Shown here piece by piece: positions 17,419 to 25,033 of a stretch of DNA of 64,000 nt. Under the pieces are notes generated by a model. The model was not told the DNA's origin, made no database searches, and saw only the letters and a program-made list of their open reading frames with translations. How positions within the stretch are numbered: the stretch's first letter is position 1; the number at the start of each line of letters is the position of its first letter. The stretch comes from an uncultured Rickettsiales bacterium (GTDB taxonomy: Bacteria > Pseudomonadota > Alphaproteobacteria > Micavibrionales > GCA-2720935): assembly GCA_950054255.1 (NCBI GenBank), contig CATLOR010000002.1, positions 421,736 to 485,735 on the forward strand, in the 5' to 3' direction. The translations under genes were made by a program, and so were the position numbers.

Positions 17419-18299
17419 CCTGCGACCTCCAAATCCCCATTTTCAAATAGTCTTGTATCCATAACAGTCATAAATTTTAAATTTAAATCTGTAATTTTCT
17501 TTTTCTTAAAACGCGCTTTTACAAAAACACGATCATCTGCACTGTAATCATATAAAACAACTTGACCTTGCTGTTGTTCAATCAAATGTTTAACCCTTGA
17601 AAGACGCGCCAAATGAGGCATCACACTCTGTCTTGTAAAGGTTTTCCATTGTCCTAAAACCTTATCTGTTTGCTTTTGAACAACCGCATAATCTTTCATG
17701 ATTGATTGCGTATAAAAATAGTTTTGAATATGCAAGAACAGCCACGCACCAAAAATCAAGAACATAAACCATAAGCCTGACATAAGAAACATACGCCCTG
17801 CTTTGGCATTTTGACGTTCTTTTTCTAACCCACAATTTATCCATGAGATATATGGCGCTTTGTTTGCTTCAATTGTGATCATGTTTTTTTGCAAACTTTT
17901 AAGTTGCGGCATGATTAGGGTCTTAACCCCCGCATATAGCTGCATACGACCAGACATATCATCAAAAACCAACGCGGCAACAAGCCCATCTTGCTCATAA
18001 ACATAGATATCATCTTTTGTTTTAAAGAGTGGGTTACCAGGCAATGCCGCCACCAAAGGACACCATCCATCTGTATAATCCGCTGCAAAATGAGATGGGA
18101 TAGCAATATACCAACACTTCCCTTCATAAGAGCTATAAGCAAACAAGATACGCTCTGTTCCAAAAGCCTGAGAAGCAGCATTTAAGATATTATCACGGTC
18201 TTTTTTTCCATCTTGAGGTAAACAGCCGCCCAAGATATCACGTGGCAACATGACATCTTTACTGAACTGGGGTTCTTTTTTGCGTTTTCCTAATAACAT
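17406..18299 (-). CDS. Single-pass membrane protein, GspL/PilN-like layout
   Basis: A 297-residue protein with a cytoplasmic N-terminal domain of about 165 residues, one membrane span (169-191), a short coiled coil (about 200-245) and a small C-terminal beta-rich domain. GspL and fused PilM/PilN proteins have this order. The cytoplasmic part shows strand-rich segments (RILFAYSSYEGKCWYIAIP, GLVAALVFDDMSGRMQLYAG) loosely recalling the actin-like GspL domain. AAGAG lies eight bases before the ATG. It is second gene of the operon 19020 to 15962. I infer the family from layout and neighbours only. Confidence 0.5.
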   Translation of the reverse strand: MLLGKRKKEPQFSKDVMLPRDILGGCLPQDGKKDRDNILNAASQAFGTERILFAYSSYEGKCWYIAIPSHFAADYTDGWCPLVAALPGNPLFKTKDDIYVYEQDGLVAALVFDDMSGRMQLYAGVKTLIMPQLKSLQKNMITIEANKAPYISWINCGLEKERQNAKAGRMFLMSGLWFMFLIFGAWLFLHIQNYFYTQSIMKDYAVVQKQTDKVLGQWKTFTRQSVMPHLARLSRVKHLIEQQQGQVVLYDYSADDRVFVKARFKKKKITDLNLKFMTVMDTRLFENGDLEVAGWLE

Positions 18300-18342
18300 C
18301 TAGTTACTCTTTTAAGAAAAAAAATATTTAAATACAATATCT

Positions 18343-19020
18343 TTATTCACTTTCACCTTCTATATTAATTTTAATCTCACTATCATGAAGTTTTTTAGAC
18401 GCATCCAATATTGATAAATCTAACTCAATCTCATCATTAAACCAGTGATACATAAAGCGACCAGATTTATTTTCTCCTACCTCAAAAAGCTCTTCTAAGA
18501 AAATTTGAAAACTTATAGCAAGCATATCTGGTAAAACATATTTTAAAAGCTCTTGGCCTTTTTTATAATATAAAATTTGGATCCCTGAATTATTCAAAAC
18601 CGTTGGAAGGAAACGAATTTTATCAACATCTTCGCGTAAGGCTTGTTCTATAATAGAACGAAAAAACAAGATTGGCATGTCTTTACTTGTGACGTCTTCA
18701 AACCATCCCAATAATACTTTTTCCGGATAATCGTAAAAGCGCTCATGCGCATATTTTAATTCTTCATATAAAGCGCGTCGATCCCATAAATCAACCACAA
18801 CATCTTTCATAAAATAACCTCTACGCGCCATTGCATGACGAAGCTTTCTTAAAGATGGCTCGGGTAAATCATATAAAGGTGATAATTTCAACATCCCATC
18901 AAGCAACTCAACTAAATGCAAATTCAAAGGCAACCAAGAATCAATAGGAAGACGTGCACGCAATTCATCACCACTTGCTGTTGTCTTCAAAATGTTTTCT
19001 TCTTTTTTCTTTTTAGGCAT
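18343..19020 (-). CDS. GspE/PilB N1D-like protein without an ATPase domain
   Basis: A 225-residue soluble protein. Residues 115-205 follow the pattern of the N-terminal PAS-like subdomain of secretion ATPases: PILFFRSIIEQALREDVDKI parallels the P.v.lvn.il..Ai..gASDIH element, then GIQILYYKKGQ and SGRFMYHWF..EIELDLSIL parallel the v.yRiDG and GRf....iDlRvs strands. No Walker A or B follows, so it cannot be an ATPase by itself. The start is placed at the ATG at 19020. An upstream GTG at 19074 is in frame but has poor signals. It lies divergent from a prepilin peptidase. Confidence 0.5.
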   Translation of the reverse strand: MPKKKKEENILKTTASGDELRARLPIDSWLPLNLHLVELLDGMLKLSPLYDLPEPSLRKLRHAMARRGYFMKDVVVDLWDRRALYEELKYAHERFYDYPEKVLLGWFEDVTSKDMPILFFRSIIEQALREDVDKIRFLPTVLNNSGIQILYYKKGQELLKYVLPDMLAISFQIFLEELFEVGENKSGRFMYHWFNDEIELDLSILDASKKLHDSEIKINIEGESE

Positions 19021-19035
19021 AAATATATATAGAAA

Positions 19036-19063
19036 AATATATGTGTAAGAATCAAAGTGACAA
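19036..19063 (-). promoter_or_regulatory. Possible promoter of the 19020-15962 operon
   Basis: On the minus strand TTGTCA (19058-19063), a 16-base spacer and TATATT (19036-19041). The start point would be about 10 bases before the ATG at 19020, giving a very short leader without a Shine-Dalgarno. It is back to back with the prepilin peptidase promoter at 19124-19152. Confidence 0.35.
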
Positions 19064-19123
19064 GAATTTGCCACTTCCTAGTGTGACATCCTCTTTAGCA
19101 CTTGCCAAGTACTAAATACACAA

Positions 19124-19152
19124 TTGATTATTATTCAGAACAACACTACAAT
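19124..19152 (+). promoter_or_regulatory. Sigma-70-like promoter of the prepilin peptidase gene
   Basis: TTGATT (19124-19129), a 17-base spacer and TACAAT (19147-19152). The ATG at 19160 is 7 bases after the -10, so the transcript would start at or next to the start codon. The in-frame TTG at 19124 is better read as the -35 element than as a start codon. Confidence 0.5.
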
Positions 19153-19159
19153 CGCCGTC

Positions 19160-19699
19160 ATGATTATTATGTTTTCACTCTCCGCTTTAATCCTCATGAT
19201 TTTGGGATGTGGCTGGTTATTTTACAAAGATTATACAGAGCATAGACTCCCTAATTATGGTGTCCTACTTGTTGGAATATGCGCCCTTATCTACCATATC
19301 TGCGGCGCCCATCTTCAGACATCTCCCTCATGGTGGAATCTTTTGCTGGGTGCCTTTATTGGTGTTCTTTTTATGGTGACAATCCGTTATTTTGCGAATC
19401 GTCGTTATAAAACAGAAACACTTGGTATGGGTGATATAAAATTAATCCTCGTTTCAGGATTATGGGTCGGCTTTCCTTTTATTTTTCATGTAATAAGCCT
19501 TGGTGCTTTTATTGGTGTCCTACTCGCACTTGGCAATTTTAGTTATAAAAAACATCTTAAGAAACAAAACGCGTCGCTAAAGAATACACACATTCCTGCG
19601 GGACCAGGCTTCATCATCGCTCTGATAATGACCGTCTTGTATATTGATTACCCTGTCATTTTTCTTCTCACGCGCCTCATTTTAAATATTGACATTTAG
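19160..19699 (+). CDS. Prepilin peptidase, A24 family, without methyltransferase domain
   Basis: A 179-residue polytopic membrane protein with both catalytic aspartates of type IV prepilin peptidases: D24 in YKDYTEHRLPN and D92 in GMGDIKL. The C-terminal IPAGPGFI is also typical. It lacks the N-terminal cytoplasmic methylation domain of PilD/GspO, like the short TadV/FppA-type enzymes. These cut leader peptides from type IV pilin-like proteins. The start at 19160 is chosen from promoter geometry. No pilin gene is visible in the window. It is divergent from the operon of GspE/L/M-like proteins. Confidence 0.88.
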   Translation: MIIMFSLSALILMILGCGWLFYKDYTEHRLPNYGVLLVGICALIYHICGAHLQTSPSWWNLLLGAFIGVLFMVTIRYFANRRYKTETLGMGDIKLILVSGLWVGFPFIFHVISLGAFIGVLLALGNFSYKKHLKKQNASLKNTHIPAGPGFIIALIMTVLYIDYPVIFLLTRLILNIDI

Positions 19700-19716
19700 A
19701 CTCCCTCGCGTATAGT
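19689..19716 (+). promoter_or_regulatory. Strong sigma-70-like promoter of pyrB
   Basis: A perfect TTGACA (19689-19694), a 16-base spacer and TATAGT (19711-19716). It overlaps the end of the prepilin peptidase gene. The ATG of pyrB is 11 bases after the -10, so the leader would be only about 5 bases. There is no room for attenuation of the E. coli pyrBI kind. Confidence 0.6.
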
Positions 19717-19727
19717 GCGTTTTCGAG

Positions 19728-20708
19728 ATGAGTTACTTTGCAGAAAAAGCCAGCCTCCCGAATTATACATTCTCCCACAAACATCTTTTGGGCATTGAGA
19801 ACCTTTCACAATTTGATGTGAGAGCGCTCCTTGATCTTGCAGATCACTATGTTGCCCTAAATCGCCAGACAGCGAAGAAAAGTGATGCACTAACAGGACG
19901 CACTGTCCTCAATCTATTTTTCGAGAACTCAACACGCACCAGAACATCTTTTGAACTTGCTGCTAAAAAGCTAGGTGCTGATGTAATTAACATGACAGTA
20001 GAGAGTAGCTCCGTTAAAAAAGGAGAAACACTCCTCGACACAGCAGCAACTTTAAATGCAATGCACCCTGATGCGCTTGTCGTGCGTCATGGTGATTCGG
20101 GTGCAGCTAAACTCCTATCACGCAAAATGAATTGTCCTGTTTTAAATGCTGGAGATGGACGCCACGAGCATCCAACTCAAGCCCTCTTAGATGCCCTTAC
20201 AATTTTACGTGCTAAGAAAAAACTAGACGGTTTAAAAATAGCTATTTGTGGTGACATTGCCCACTCTCGTGTTGCCCGATCAAACATTATTTTACTAACC
20301 CTCATGGGCGCGGAAGTCCGACTTATTGCTCCACCAACACTGATACCAACAGGTATTGATCAAATGGGTGCTACTATATATTACGATATGAAAGAAGGCT
20401 TAAAAGATGCAGATGTCATTATGATGCTGCGCCTTCAACAAGAGCGCATGACAGGACAATTCGTCCCTTCTATTCAAGAATATTATCACTTTTACGGCCT
20501 CACCGCAGAAAAGCTTAATTATGCATCACCAAATGCTATTATTATGCACCCAGGCCCTATGAATAGAGGTGTTGAAATCGCCAGTGAACTTGCTGACGAC
20601 ATTAGTCGCTCCATGATTTTAAACCAAGTTGAAATGGGCGTTGCTGTACGTATGGCATGCCTAGACCTTTTAACACAAAGCAACAACATAGTTGAGAGAT
20701 TACGTTAA
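19728..20708 (+). CDS. pyrB: Aspartate carbamoyltransferase catalytic subunit
   Basis: Makes carbamoyl-aspartate in pyrimidine synthesis. The 326-residue protein has the carbamoyl-phosphate site [12 protein letters not shown], the HPTQALLD motif and the C-terminal [11 protein letters not shown] loop. No pyrI regulatory subunit is nearby. The following gene encodes a pseudo-dihydroorotase, as in the Pseudomonas PyrB-PyrC' arrangement, where the inactive partner supports assembly of the transcarbamoylase. Confidence 0.97.
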   Translation: MSYFAEKASLPNYTFSHKHLLGIENLSQFDVRALLDLADHYVALNRQTAKKSDALTGRTVLNLFFENSTRTRTSFELAAKKLGADVINMTVESSSVKKGETLLDTAATLNAMHPDALVVRHGDSGAAKLLSRKMNCPVLNAGDGRHEHPTQALLDALTILRAKKKLDGLKIAICGDIAHSRVARSNIILLTLMGAEVRLIAPPTLIPTGIDQMGATIYYDMKEGLKDADVIMMLRLQQERMTGQFVPSIQEYYHFYGLTAEKLNYASPNAIIMHPGPMNRGVEIASELADDISRSMILNQVEMGVAVRMACLDLLTQSNNIVERLR

Positions 20709-20725
20709 GAAAAGAGTGTATCCCA

Positions 20726-22021
20726 ATGAGTAAAAAGGCTTATTTAAACGCGACACTTATCGATCCAGAAACAGGCCTTAACGAAAAAGGCGGGATCCTC
20801 TTTGAAGAAGATCGCATTCTAGATCTTGGCGCACACCTTAACAAAGATAGCCTTGGAAGCGCTTGTGAAGTCACTATTTTAGAAGGTGATGAATATATCG
20901 CCCCAGGTCTTGTTGATATTCGAGCTCTAATCGGAGAACCAGGCAATGACCATAAAGAAGATTTTTCATCTGCATGTTCAGCTGCCGCAGCTGGTGGGAT
21001 AACAACTCTTGCTTGCCTCCCTGAAACAAAACCAGTGATTGATAATATTGCCAGCCTTGAATTTGTCGCAAAAAAAACACGTGAACAAAATAGTGTTAAA
21101 ATACATGCCTATGCAAGCCTAACCAAAAACATGGATGGAAAAGATCTTTCTGAGATTGGCATGTTGACACAAAATGGTGCTGTTGGGTTTACAGACTGCT
21201 TAGCCCCTATTAAAAGCCCTAAAACACTTGCACGCGCTCTATCTTACAGCAAAATCTGTAATGCATTAATTATCAATCACCCGAACGACCTCGACTTAAC
21301 AGGTGATGGGCATATGAATAAAGGGGCGTTAGCAACACGCCTTGGATTAAACGGTATCCCTCGTGAAGCAGAAATCATTATGTTAGAACGCGATATGCGC
21401 ATCCTAGAAATGACAGGCGGACGCTATCACGCTGCTAACATCTCAACATCTGACTCTGTTGACATTATTAGAAAAGCAAAAGAAAAAGGCTTAAACGTTA
21501 CATGTGACACGGCCGCTTTTTATGCAACTTTAACCGAAAATGATGTGGAAGATTACAGAACATTCACAAAATTAATGCCTCCACTTAGATCTGACGATGA
21601 TCGTTCATCCATTGCACACGCAATCAAAGATGGAACGATTGATATCATCACCAGCGACCACCGCCCCGAAGATCAAGACTCAAAAAGACTTCCATTCGCA
21701 GATGCCTCTATTGGGGCTGTTGGCCTTGAAACACTTTTAAGCCTTGGGCTCGCTATTGCCGATGAAACAGACATGCCCCTTATTGATCTAATTGCAAGCT
21801 TAAGTCTAAAGCCAGCCAATCTTTTAGGATTAAGAGATGCGGGACGCTTAAAGAAAAATGGTGCTGCTGATTTTATTATCTTTTCACCAACGCTCGGCTG
21901 GCGCATGGATGCTTCAAAATTGCATTCAAAAGCAAAAAACACACCTTTTGACCAACGCGCTATGACTGGCACAGTCTTAGAAACCGTTATAAACGGCATT
22001 ACGCATTATAAAAAAGCTTAA
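20726..22021 (+). CDS. pyrC: Dihydroorotase-like protein, probably non-catalytic (PyrC')
   Basis: A 431-residue amidohydrolase-fold protein co-transcribed with pyrB. In active type I dihydroorotases the signature is PGLVDLHVHLREPG. Here it reads PGLVDIRALIGEPG, so both metal-binding histidines (positions 66 and 68) and the substrate-binding arginine (70) are replaced. Later ligands are also changed: YHAANIST has Asn for the second His, and CDTAAFYAT lacks the usual His. TSDHRPE is kept. Such pseudo-dihydroorotases are known partners of PyrB in pseudomonads. An active dihydroorotase should be encoded elsewhere. It overlaps the next convergent gene by 4 bases. Confidence 0.9.
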   Translation: MSKKAYLNATLIDPETGLNEKGGILFEEDRILDLGAHLNKDSLGSACEVTILEGDEYIAPGLVDIRALIGEPGNDHKEDFSSACSAAAAGGITTLACLPETKPVIDNIASLEFVAKKTREQNSVKIHAYASLTKNMDGKDLSEIGMLTQNGAVGFTDCLAPIKSPKTLARALSYSKICNALIINHPNDLDLTGDGHMNKGALATRLGLNGIPREAEIIMLERDMRILEMTGGRYHAANISTSDSVDIIRKAKEKGLNVTCDTAAFYATLTENDVEDYRTFTKLMPPLRSDDDRSSIAHAIKDGTIDIITSDHRPEDQDSKRLPFADASIGAVGLETLLSLGLAIADETDMPLIDLIASLSLKPANLLGLRDAGRLKKNGAADFIIFSPTLGWRMDASKLHSKAKNTPFDQRAMTGTVLETVINGITHYKKA

Positions 22022-22488
22022 ATATAAGATGCTGTTAGATGAAAAGGTGTTTTAAACTCACTTTTTATTTCATCTCTATTAACACAGGTCACTGTTCTTG
22101 TCGGCTCAGTATATCTTGGCCCACCCCATCCTGTTGTTAACCAAGTCGTTAAATGCGTCCCTTCAGAAATACATTCTTCTTTTGAATCAACTTGTTTGAG
22201 TACAACGGCACTCCCACTCCCAGCATCTCCAATGAGAGCCAAATCCGCCCCCGCTTCTTGCCAAAATTCTTTTGATAAATTATCAACATGTTCATATAAC
22301 TCAACCACCACAAAATACGGCTTATCATATCTTGATACAATTAGCTCTGGGCTATATTGCGCTCTTGGGTCTATACTCGCTTCATGCGTATTGTCTTCTG
22401 CAAGGTCATACCCTTCATTAGTGTGCAATAATGATGCACAGCCTGACATCAAAGCGAATATTGGTAATAATCCTATTTTTTTTAACAT
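22018..22488 (-). CDS. Uncharacterised lipoprotein
   Basis: A 156-residue protein with a signal peptide and lipobox (FALMSGCAS, Cys17), so it is probably anchored in a membrane facing the periplasm. The mature part has three more cysteines (KEECISEG, VTCVNRD) but no family I recognise. GGGAGAAG precedes the ATG. It lies on the opposite strand from the pyr genes and with the next gene separates pyrBC from plsY. Confidence 0.7.
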   Translation of the reverse strand: MLKKIGLLPIFALMSGCASLLHTNEGYDLAEDNTHEASIDPRAQYSPELIVSRYDKPYFVVVELYEHVDNLSKEFWQEAGADLALIGDAGSGSAVVLKQVDSKEECISEGTHLTTWLTTGWGGPRYTEPTRTVTCVNRDEIKSEFKTPFHLTASYI

Positions 22489-22503
22489 GTTAATCTTCTC
22501 CCT

Positions 22504-23052
22504 TTATAATTTTAATGCTTTTCTTATTCTTGCTTTTAATGTCTTTTTCGGCTCTCCCACATGCCACACAAAATCAGTATAATGTGCAACAATACCCCCA
22601 TATAAGGACTGGCAATATATTGTTGCCTTTACAGGATTTCTCTCAAATCCACCCTCACCCAATATAGCATTTGTACGCCTAATCATCTCATCGATACTAT
22701 GATCGTATACGGCAACACGTGTAGAAGCACAAATAAGATTATCTTTAATCTCTGATAATAAATCACTTTTATAATGCATAACAGAATTGCCAATAAAGCA
22801 GGCTTTATCCCATTCTATTATTTTTCTTTCTTTCACATACTCATTCAAAAGACAATAAAGTGCTACTGGATATAAGCTTGTGCAATATCCCATTGGTAAA
22901 ATAACATCCGCATCAGCAACTACGTTTTTACCTTTATAAAGCCTCACATTTACAGGGGTAGTGCTTATAATATTATTCCTTAATGAATTCGCTTCAGGGT
23001 GATCCACATCAGGTATTAAAGCCGCTATTTTATGTCTTAATTCTGTATTCAT
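22504..23052 (-). CDS. Uncharacterised 182-residue cytosolic protein
   Basis: No family recognised. No signal peptide or clear membrane span. The middle has a hydrophobic cysteine-containing segment (VILPMGYCTSLYPVALYCLL) and the C-terminus is basic (KKTLKARIRKALKL). It is upstream of the lipoprotein gene with a 15-base gap, so the two may form an operon inserted on the minus strand between pyrC and plsY. Confidence 0.6.
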   Translation of the reverse strand: MNTELRHKIAALIPDVDHPEANSLRNNIISTTPVNVRLYKGKNVVADADVILPMGYCTSLYPVALYCLLNEYVKERKIIEWDKACFIGNSVMHYKSDLLSEIKDNLICASTRVAVYDHSIDEMIRRTNAILGEGGFERNPVKATIYCQSLYGGIVAHYTDFVWHVGEPKKTLKARIRKALKL

Positions 23053-23086
23053 TTTTTTACAATCTTCTATATTTTTTCATAATATA

Positions 23087-23105
23087 ATAGTAATAAAATT
23101 ACTAT
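23087..23105. repeat. Perfect short inverted repeat in the 22504/plsY gap
   Basis: ATAGTAAT (23087-23094) and ATTACTAT (23098-23105) around AAA. There is no T-tract, so termination is unlikely. It lies between two divergent genes and could be an operator, but AT-rich palindromes of this size can occur by chance. Confidence 0.3.
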
Positions 23106-23187
23106 GTCAATAACATTTTTTATGTGACGCACTCAAATCAATAGCGTATAAAGACATATACTTATTTTACTTTTTAAAGGATATATC

Positions 23188-23799
23188 ATGGAATTTGCGA
23201 GTGCAGAGAGCGTTACTCTTTTTTTTATCTTTGTCTTTTGCCTTTCATACTTATCAGGCTCTGTTCCTTATGGGTTAATTTTAACAAAAGCGTTTAACCT
23301 TGGTGACATCAGAAAAATTGGCTCAGGTAATATCGGTGCAACAAATGTCTTAAGAACGGGCAACAAAAAAATAGCCGCTGCCACACTCCTGTTAGATGCT
23401 TTAAAGGGCTTTTTGCCCGTTTTTATCTTCAATCAGTTTGGAGATAGCTATGCCGCCATTGCTTCTATCGCAGCCATCTTAGGTCATTGCTATCCTGTCT
23501 GGCTGAAGTTCAAAGGCGGGAAAGGTGTTGCCACCGCACTCGGTGTTTTATTCGGATTAAATCCTTTTATCGCTCTTGCCGCTATGGGTACATGGGTCTT
23601 ATCCGCTTTTATTACACGGATATCTTCATTATCCGCTCTCATTGCCTGTGCTAGCACACCGTTTTTTGCTTTATTATTTGCACAAGGCATTACAGCCCTC
23701 ACCTGCCTCGTACTTAGTATTTTAATTTGCTTGCGCCATGAAGCCAACATCAAACGCATCTTAAACAAAACAGAATCCAAAATCGGTGAGAAAAAATAA
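23188..23799 (+). CDS. plsY: Glycerol-3-phosphate acyltransferase PlsY
   Basis: Inner-membrane enzyme that transfers the acyl group from acyl-phosphate to glycerol-3-phosphate, the first step of phospholipid synthesis. The 203-residue protein has the three conserved loops: LSGSVPYG, SGNIGATNVLR and the glycine-rich FKGGKGVATALG, with several membrane spans. AAAGGA lies seven bases before the ATG. It is followed after 5 bases by dprA, a conserved alphaproteobacterial pair. Confidence 0.96.
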   Translation: MEFASAESVTLFFIFVFCLSYLSGSVPYGLILTKAFNLGDIRKIGSGNIGATNVLRTGNKKIAAATLLLDALKGFLPVFIFNQFGDSYAAIASIAAILGHCYPVWLKFKGGKGVATALGVLFGLNPFIALAAMGTWVLSAFITRISSLSALIACASTPFFALLFAQGITALTCLVLSILICLRHEANIKRILNKTESKIGEKK

Positions 23800-23804
23800 A
23801 CACT

Positions 23805-24932
23805 ATGGATACCCCCCTTCATGCCTGCTTAACATTAATCAGAACCAAAAATATTGGTGTCACTCGATTTTTTGAGCTTATTGATCACTACGAAACTGCT
23901 GAACGCGCTTTAAAAGCACTTCCTGAATTAGAGCGTCACAAGAAACTTTCTTTTTCGATTGATATTCCCTCACAGGGAAAAATCAATAATGAGATAAATG
24001 CAACGCATGCGACAGGAGCACGCTTTATCACTTATTTTGACCCTTTATATCCCGATGCTTTAAAACATATTCCTGATCCGCCCCCCGTTTTAATCGTCAA
24101 AGGAAATATAGATCTATTAAACCAGCCTAAGATTGCTCTGATTGGCTCAAGAAACGCCTCTCTAAACGGTCAGCATTACACGAGCAAACTTGCAAAAGAA
24201 TTAGGCGCACAGTCTTATATCTGTGTTTCAGGTCTTGCCCGTGGCATTGATAGCGCCGCACATCAGGCCTCCCTTAAAACAGGAACAATTGGCGTTATCG
24301 CTGGTGGTATCGATCATATATATCCGAGCGAGAATACCGCTCTATTCAATCAAATGTATGAAAAAGGCCTCGTCATAACAGAAATGCCTATTGGCTCAAA
24401 AGCAAAGGCTCAAGATTTCCCAAGACGTAATAGAATAGTCGCAGGGTTAAGCTTAGGTGTTGTTGTCATAGAAGCAGCCCTCAAATCAGGCTCATTAATA
24501 ACAGCACGCCTCGCAAATGAATATGGGCGCGATGTTTTCTCTGTTCCTGGTTCACCACTCGACCCCCGATCAGAAGGCACAAACAAACTCATTCAAAATG
24601 GCGCAAAACTTATTCAATCCGTGAATGATATTTTAGAAGATATAACACCTCTCACAAAACCATACAAAGAAAGCGCTCCGCAAAATAGTTTTGACTTTAG
24701 TTCAGAGCCACAATCAATAAAAGATGAACCCATCCCTGCTACAACCACAAACAAATTAGATACTTTAATCTTGGATATATTAGATCACACCCCGATAGAA
24801 ACAGATTTAATTATTAGAAAAATAGCGAATACAAATAATATATCGCCTGAAAAATGCCTAAAAACAATCATTAGTCTTGAGTTTTCTGGGGCCATCATTC
24901 GCCACTCTGGAAACAAAATCTCAAAAGCCTAA
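23805..24932 (+). CDS. dprA: DNA-processing protein DprA
   Basis: Single-strand DNA-binding protein that loads RecA on incoming DNA during transformation. The 375-residue protein has the Rossmann-fold core with IGSRNAS, SGLARGID, AGGIDHIYPSEN and FPRRNRI, and a C-terminal winged-helix domain (about residues 315-375, LDTLILDILDHTPIETD onward). This is the long domain form found in alphaproteobacteria. It lies in the plsY-dprA-topA order usual for the class. The ComM-like gene at 5212 is the other transformation-linked gene here. Confidence 0.96.
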   Translation: MDTPLHACLTLIRTKNIGVTRFFELIDHYETAERALKALPELERHKKLSFSIDIPSQGKINNEINATHATGARFITYFDPLYPDALKHIPDPPPVLIVKGNIDLLNQPKIALIGSRNASLNGQHYTSKLAKELGAQSYICVSGLARGIDSAAHQASLKTGTIGVIAGGIDHIYPSENTALFNQMYEKGLVITEMPIGSKAKAQDFPRRNRIVAGLSLGVVVIEAALKSGSLITARLANEYGRDVFSVPGSPLDPRSEGTNKLIQNGAKLIQSVNDILEDITPLTKPYKESAPQNSFDFSSEPQSIKDEPIPATTTNKLDTLILDILDHTPIETDLIIRKIANTNNISPEKCLKTIISLEFSGAIIRHSGNKISKA

Positions 24933-25033
24933 AGATACTTCTTGGCAGAAAATTCTTGCGATGAATCGAAAAACACGTTAGTTGCTATTACTATAGAGAA
25001 TGATTTTTAACAGATAAAAGGATTTAAAATATC

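Noticed and set aside
19124..19159. TTG at 19124 as start codon of the prepilin peptidase, adding 12 residues
   Set aside because: The TTG belongs to a good -35 hexamer with a -10 at correct spacing, there is no ribosome binding site, and the ATG at 19160 fits the promoter geometry.
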